Positions 59,206 to 64,000 of a stretch of 64,000 nucleotides of DNA are shown piece by piece (position 1 is the stretch's first letter; each line of letters begins with the position of its first letter). The DNA comes from Takakia lepidozioides (lineage: Eukaryota; Streptophyta; Takakiopsida; Takakiales; Takakiaceae): positions 30,010,001 through 30,074,000 of the forward strand of contig CM060731.1 of assembly GCA_030704615.1 (NCBI GenBank), read 5' to 3'. The notes under the pieces are model-generated. The model was given only the letters and a program-made list of their open reading frames with translations, was not told where the DNA came from and searched no databases. Made by a program: the position numbers and the translations under genes.

Positions 59206-62200
59206 TTAGGGGCTCAACCCTGGTGCATGTATGAAGTGATGAGTTGTGGAATTACACCGGAGTCTCTTTAGGTACACGTAGTACAGATGCTTGCAAGGGC
59301 AGTATGATGCCCCGTCGGTGCAATTGCAGGTGGGTAATTCTGAAATGGTGATGGTGTACACCTCATTACGACCAGCTGAGCCTGCCGTGGCCATCTGATA
59401 CACACGCCCGAAGCCTGGTGGGGGCACTTCTGTCGAGCTCTGGATTGTACAGTTCATCCGAAGTGCATTCCCCATCCTTGTCTCGTTCACTTTTGAGGGA
59501 GGTCGCCGCCTCTTCGGTTTCCCCCAACGGTGTGTAGGATGCTTAGAGCTGTCGGGTCCCATTGTTCTTGCTCTCACAGGGGTCGGTGGTGGAGGCTGTG
59601 GAAGCGGAAATGGTTGTCTGGGGACGTCAGTAAGCTGCACCATCCGAAATCCTGCGGCGGTAAGGGCGTCGGCCTCAACCTGACTCAGATCGCAGCCTGG
59701 TTCCACCGGCCACACCGGGGGAGCCTCTGGCATTGTTTGTATGCCGTACTTGGGCTTTCCATACACGCAAGTAATAATGTCGTGCCTGCAGAACCAGAAC
59801 TGGGTGGTTGTCGCCTCCGCAAACTTTGCATGGACAAATCTTCCTGTAAAAGTAGGAGCAGGGACAGCACCATCTGGATTCCTCCTTATCATCTCTAAAC
59901 AACGTTGTCGTGTATCCACTCGAATTGCGGAACACCTGCCTCGAAACGACGGCTTTGTGCGAGCAATTCTCCACTGTGACGCAGACACAGTCGTCTCCAC
60001 AATGGCTTGGCCATACTGCATAACAGGGGGTGGAATCTGGGGCAAGCGAGCGGTGGGAATTTCTCGCACGGAATCCCCGCTTGAAGGCGATGGCGATCTG
60101 GAATTTCTTGGGCTTCCACTGCTGGAAGACACATTGTGCGGCAACATGACGGGCCCTCGAGGTGCTGTCCGAATGTTCCTGTCAGATCTCCAGGAATCCT
60201 CTTCGCACCCGGGTTCCTCTTCAATCCTCCGCCTCACAGGGCGAGTACGGACGTCCCCCTCTAGGTGCTCACCTCTGCGGTGCAGAGGCATCCCTTTGAT
60301 CTTCTCTCGCAATGTTGTCGCCCATTTCAGTGGATTCTTCGACCTCGAAGCCGTTCGCACCAACAATTCCTCCCTGTCCGGCCCAAAGCCCCATTGTTTC
60401 TACGTGGCTTGCTGCATGATTGCTCTGTCGATGTGCTCCGTTGTGGCCGTCACTACGTCCACCAGATGTGTGGCAGAAGACGCTCGCCAGGAGGAGTGCA
60501 CTGATTCTGCCATATTCGTGTTCGGCATGTCCGTGTCGGAATCCAAGCACTGCTTCTACAAGGACACAGACAATGGTGAGGAACCAATGGAAAGGTCCGT
60601 AATAGAAAGACAATTGCACGAAAATGACAGCATCATACCTCCCGCATGTACTGTCCGAACTGTCGATACCGAAAATGCCACCACCCCAACCAGCTGTGCA
60701 AGGCTCCCAGATTGGTTGTCTCCACTGCACCTGACGTGTTCCACCAAGCCTCGATGATAGCAAACTTAAGCTCCGTGTCATCAAATGTGGGTGCATCCTT
60801 CCACGCCGTACAAAGGACACGGTGTTCAGCGTGGAATGAGCTAGCAACAAATTTGGTAGTGTAGTGGGATAGACTCCAATGGAATCCACAAGATCTCTCT
60901 TTCCCCTCCATTGGCACATTGGGGTCCTCACCGTACACACGCCGCACCGCTGCCCAGTTGGCTTGAGCGTTGTCTGCCATGAATCCCCTGAAATTGGGCT
61001 CTGGCAATCCCGCCGTTGCCATCTGCTCATTTATGCCCTCCCACAGATGCATCTCCGACTGTGTGTCCTCCCCTTTCATCTCGCAGATTGCAATCGTCAT
61101 GAGCCTCTTGGAGTGATAGTCATAAACATGCGCACCCATAGTCACCCACTGATGGTTTGTAATTCGCTTGATGTGATCAAACATCACCCAAGCATTCGAT
61201 AGGTTTCCAGTTGTCATGCGAGTGACCAAGTCGACTCCACTCCCAGGCCCACACGTCGACATTTTAAAAATGTAACAACGATCGGATTCGCTGCCTTGCC
61301 CTGGAAACCTGCTACCTTGGATGTAGTCATATCCAGTCATTCGTTTCACCTCCAGGATTGAGTGCATGTCCGACCCCCGGCCGAACTCCTGCTTGCAAGA
61401 TACGATGTGATTCCGCACATTCGGACTACAAACGTGCGAGACCGACTCCAATAGGTCAAGCATCTCCTCTTTGTTCAAGGGCACTCGGTCTGAACCATCT
61501 TCAGACATGATTTTGCCAAGAGCAATCTTGTGGGCTGCCTTCAGCTGAATCTGCTTTGGTTTGGCTCCAGGGCTCAATTTCACCTCCTCTTTTATGATGT
61601 CGTGTGCTTCCTGCACAGCCTCACGCATGTTGCCTCTCGCCAAGGGGTGGCAGTGGACCCCAACGTGTATGCAAGCTCTAGTCAAGTCCGGGAGCAAATG
61701 GATAACGTAATATTGCTTGGCTCTGCACATGGACATGCACGTCGGTGGTTCTTTGCAATGTGCGCACTTGAAAGTACCCGCAGGAGCTTGGCTGGAGACA
61801 ATGAATGGATGATGCGTTGTGCCAGTCCAATCCGTCTCGTTTCTCCGCCCTCCTTTGGAAGGAAAGTGGAAGCAGGCGGGATTCAGGCACCTCAGCTTCC
61901 CCGCATAGAGGACGTATCGTACACGAACACCATCAGCAATTTTCGTGCTACTGGTCTTCGTCACACACCAGGGGTGTCCGTCATGCTTTCGATCAATGTC
62001 TGTTAACATCCCTGAGGCTTTGTTTGAGGAAGTGACAGGTGGAAACTCGACGATGACATTGCCATCGACTTCGGGAGGTAGATACGTTACCTTCCTGACC
62101 GGAAATTTGGCATAGTCGAGAGCAGCCAGCTCGGAGCGAGAACCATCGAGGTGATGTTGCCGTAGGAGCTGCACAATGGATCGGGTTGGAGTTATGCTTG

Positions 62201-62726
62201 AGAGTACATGCGTAGCACCTGCAGAGACGTCCATGTCGGATTTGAACGACCGTGTGGAGGACATGGGGACCTCAATGCACTCATCTTCATCGTCGGAAAT
62301 GTCGAATACGTCCACACGAGAAGCTATGGAGGGTCTTGACGGTCCAGGTCGGGAATGATTATCGTTGCATACCTCTCTGTTGGCAGTGACCGCCTGTCGG
62401 TTTCCGGACTCCTTTGTGGATGGTGTGGGCAGCGACTGATTTGGAAAGGGAATGGGCATTCCCACAGCTCGGTACAGGATGGTGTCTGATGGGGGTACGT
62501 GCCATTCGATTCCGCAACCGCCGTCGTTACCTTGCACGACAATGGTCTCGTCAACCTGTCCAGGAACATCCTTCCTTTCTTCTTCCAAATAAACTGTGCC
62601 CGGTTTGAGCTTGAATTTAGAACAAAGGTAAGTTTTGGTCACTCTGCAAAGTGCTCCCTCGTTTGGGATCCAGGCTCTCCCAAGTTGCGGAGGACAGCAA
62701 ACTATAGCGTAGGAATTCGGAGCCAT
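59206..62726 (-). pseudogene. Mutator-like SWIM-domain transposase of element 2, nearly intact
   Basis: Exon 1 (62726 to 60639) starts MAPNSYAIVCCPPQ and holds the zinc-rich region (CLNPACFHF, FKCAHCKEPPTC, ACIHVGVHCHP) and part of the core (FRGFMADNAQANWAAVRRVYG, SCGFH). Exon 2 (60555 to 59206) has NMAESVHSSWRASS, a Ser-rich linker, and the SWIM pattern (LPTCNCTDG, then YCPCKHLYYVYLKRL). The splice site is the one used in element 1. Relative to element 1, about six codons are missing at 60400-60420 and a TAG stands at 60402-60400; otherwise the frame is open for over 1,100 residues. It is the better copy of the pair. The SWIM spacer between the cysteine pairs is shorter than in element 1. 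Confidence 0.87.
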
Positions 62727-63112
62727 CGAACACCGCACGAAGTTGGCAAGCGCGAGGTTCAGTATAACGACAGACGAAGGCTCACAGGCACCATGCGGAG
62801 TCCATCGACGATTGGAAGTCGCACATTGAAGTGAAAAGTATAATTTCAAGCTACATGCATAAAGGTGGGAGGTGTGATTCCATAGCCAGTAAGTTAGACA
62901 ATGATGGCCGAATCGGCGACGAAATAACATCTCCTGACAGTTTCTCCTGAGGGTGGATCCAGCAGTATTCTCGGTACAGACAGGAGCGTTCGCACTGACA
63001 AGTGCCAGGACTGTTAGTTAAAACGGTCAGACAACCTAGTTGTGCTCATCAAGACTGGCCGCAATTCTGTTGTTTCGGAACAATGCAACCCATTCAGGTT
63101 CAGCATGCGGAA

Positions 63113-64000
63113 ATGAGGTTTGAGATTTCCATCCGGAGTGATTCTTTCGATTGCTGCTGCACGGAAATACGGCGCCGTATTTCCGTATTGCATCTTGGTC
63201 ATGCACCAGAGCGACGGAAATGCGGCACCGAGTTTCCGTCCGGGGGAAACCTTTACACTCTCCAGAACGGAAATGCGGTAACGCATTTCCATCCAGCAAG
63301 CACGGTATGTGAAGGTGGAACGGAAATGCGGTACCGCATTTCCGTTCTAATTGAGAATCATGAACAAAGGGAACAGAAATGCGGCACCGCATTTCCAACC
63401 GGGTGAGACCTTAACACTCTCCAGAACGGAAATGCGGTAACGCATTTCCATCCAACAAGCACGGTATGTGAAGGTGGAACGGAAATGCGGTACCGCATTT
63501 CCGTTCTGATTGAGAATCATGAACAAAGGGAACAGAAATGCGGCACCGCATTTCCGTCCGAGTCGCACTTTCCGACATTCCAGAACGGAAATGCACCACC
63601 GTATTTCCGCCCGGGTGAGACATTAACACTCTCCAGAACAGAAATGCGGTACCGCATTTCCGTTTTGATTGAGAATCATGAACAAAGGGAACAGAAATGC
63701 GGCACCGCATTTCCGTCCGAGTGGCACTTTCCGACATTCCAGAACGGAAATGCGGAGCCGCATTTCCGATTTGTATCTGATGCATGGAGCCCAGTGCAAT
63801 TCCGATCGCTTGAGACAGCGCAATTCCGACCGCTTCAGACATTCATACTATCCAGAACGGAAATGCGGTACCGCATTTCCGGTCTAACTGTAAATCGTGA
63901 ACCATCGGAACTGAAATGCGGCAGTGCATTTCCATCTGAGTCGCACCTCCCTCACAAGCTAGAACGGAAATGCGGCACCGCATTTCCGCCAGGGTGAGAC
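63113..64000. repeat. Array F: GCGG-NN-CCGC palindromes upstream of the element 2 transposase
   Basis: About fifteen copies of GAAATGCGGTACCGCATTTC or close variants (central TA, CA, CG, GC, or TAACG) are spaced about 50-55 bp apart, flanked by recurring blocks such as TTGAGAATCATGAACAAAGG and ACACTCTCCAGAAC. The array begins about 390 bp upstream of the transposase ATG and continues past the window edge. Protein frames over it are repeat artefacts. Confidence 0.92.

Larger units (their letters stand above)
58333..64000. mobile_element. Element 2: related Mutator-like transposon, left part only
   Basis: It starts GAGGTTTACTATTTCATGAG, nearly the same as the right end of element 1, then CATGAGCGG iterations to about 58440. 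The transposase is on the minus strand with its 3' end toward this terminus, the same relative layout as element 1 but inverted. It lies inside the gag-pro retroelement, so it inserted after that element. The right end is outside the window. Confidence 0.86.

Noticed and set aside
63036-63997. Repetitive frames (MRYRISVLIENHEQ-like) at the right edge
   Set aside because: They come from the array F palindromes and have no independent coding evidence.

Overview
The window is nuclear DNA of a green plant (streptophyte). It holds spliced GT-AG genes and several plant-specific families: a PLS-class PPR protein with a DYW deaminase, a SINE-type KASH protein, a thylakoid PsbP-domain protein and a dirigent-like protein. 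These sit beside chromodomain Ty3/Gypsy retroelements. The gene content would suit a seedless land plant or close relative; the species cannot be named from sequence alone.

Layout. 0-21 kb is genic: a divergent pair of small heat-shock genes (one cut by the window edge), an oxygenase-like gene with a ubiquitin-like tail, a decayed PPR-DYW gene, a five- or six-intron SINE/KASH gene, a PPD1-like PsbP gene and a dirigent-like gene with two compensating homopolymer frameshifts. 21-33 kb is gene-poor: two broken retroelement fragments, one with a PHD finger, then AT-rich DNA with degenerate tandem repeats. 33.2-46.8 kb is one complete 13.55 kb DNA transposon (element 1). 46.8-58.3 kb is a mosaic of broken Ty3/Gypsy DNA. 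58.3-64 kb is the first part of a second, related DNA transposon (element 2) in the opposite orientation; it cuts a gag-pro retroelement and runs off the right edge.

The most interesting system is element 1. It has 21-bp terminal inverted repeats directly abutted by a 9-bp target duplication (GTGTGGTGA), a size typical of Mutator-like elements. It carries two divergent genes: a Mutator-like transposase with a C-terminal SWIM zinc motif, and a multi-exon gene whose product of about 1,380 residues combines a ParB-like domain with a beta-class N4/N6 DNA-methyltransferase-like domain. That fusion is familiar from phages and bacteria but surprising in a plant transposon. The roughly 2 kb between the genes, one methyltransferase intron and the stretch near the right end are built from arrays of perfect or near-perfect palindromes with a CGG-NN-CCG core flanked by GGAAAT/ATTTCC. 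Element 2 has the same layout (terminal repeat, palindromes, transposase, palindrome array) but a different fixed palindrome flank (GCGG..CCGC rather than TCGG..CCGA). This suggests that each element's palindromes are recognised by its own proteins.

The element 1 transposase has three in-frame stops, each explained by one G-to-A or C-to-T transition relative to element 2. Element 2 has one stop beside a small deletion. Both copies therefore look inactive, although element 1's methyltransferase gene keeps matched splice phases throughout. Exon boundaries were read by eye and may be off by a base or two.
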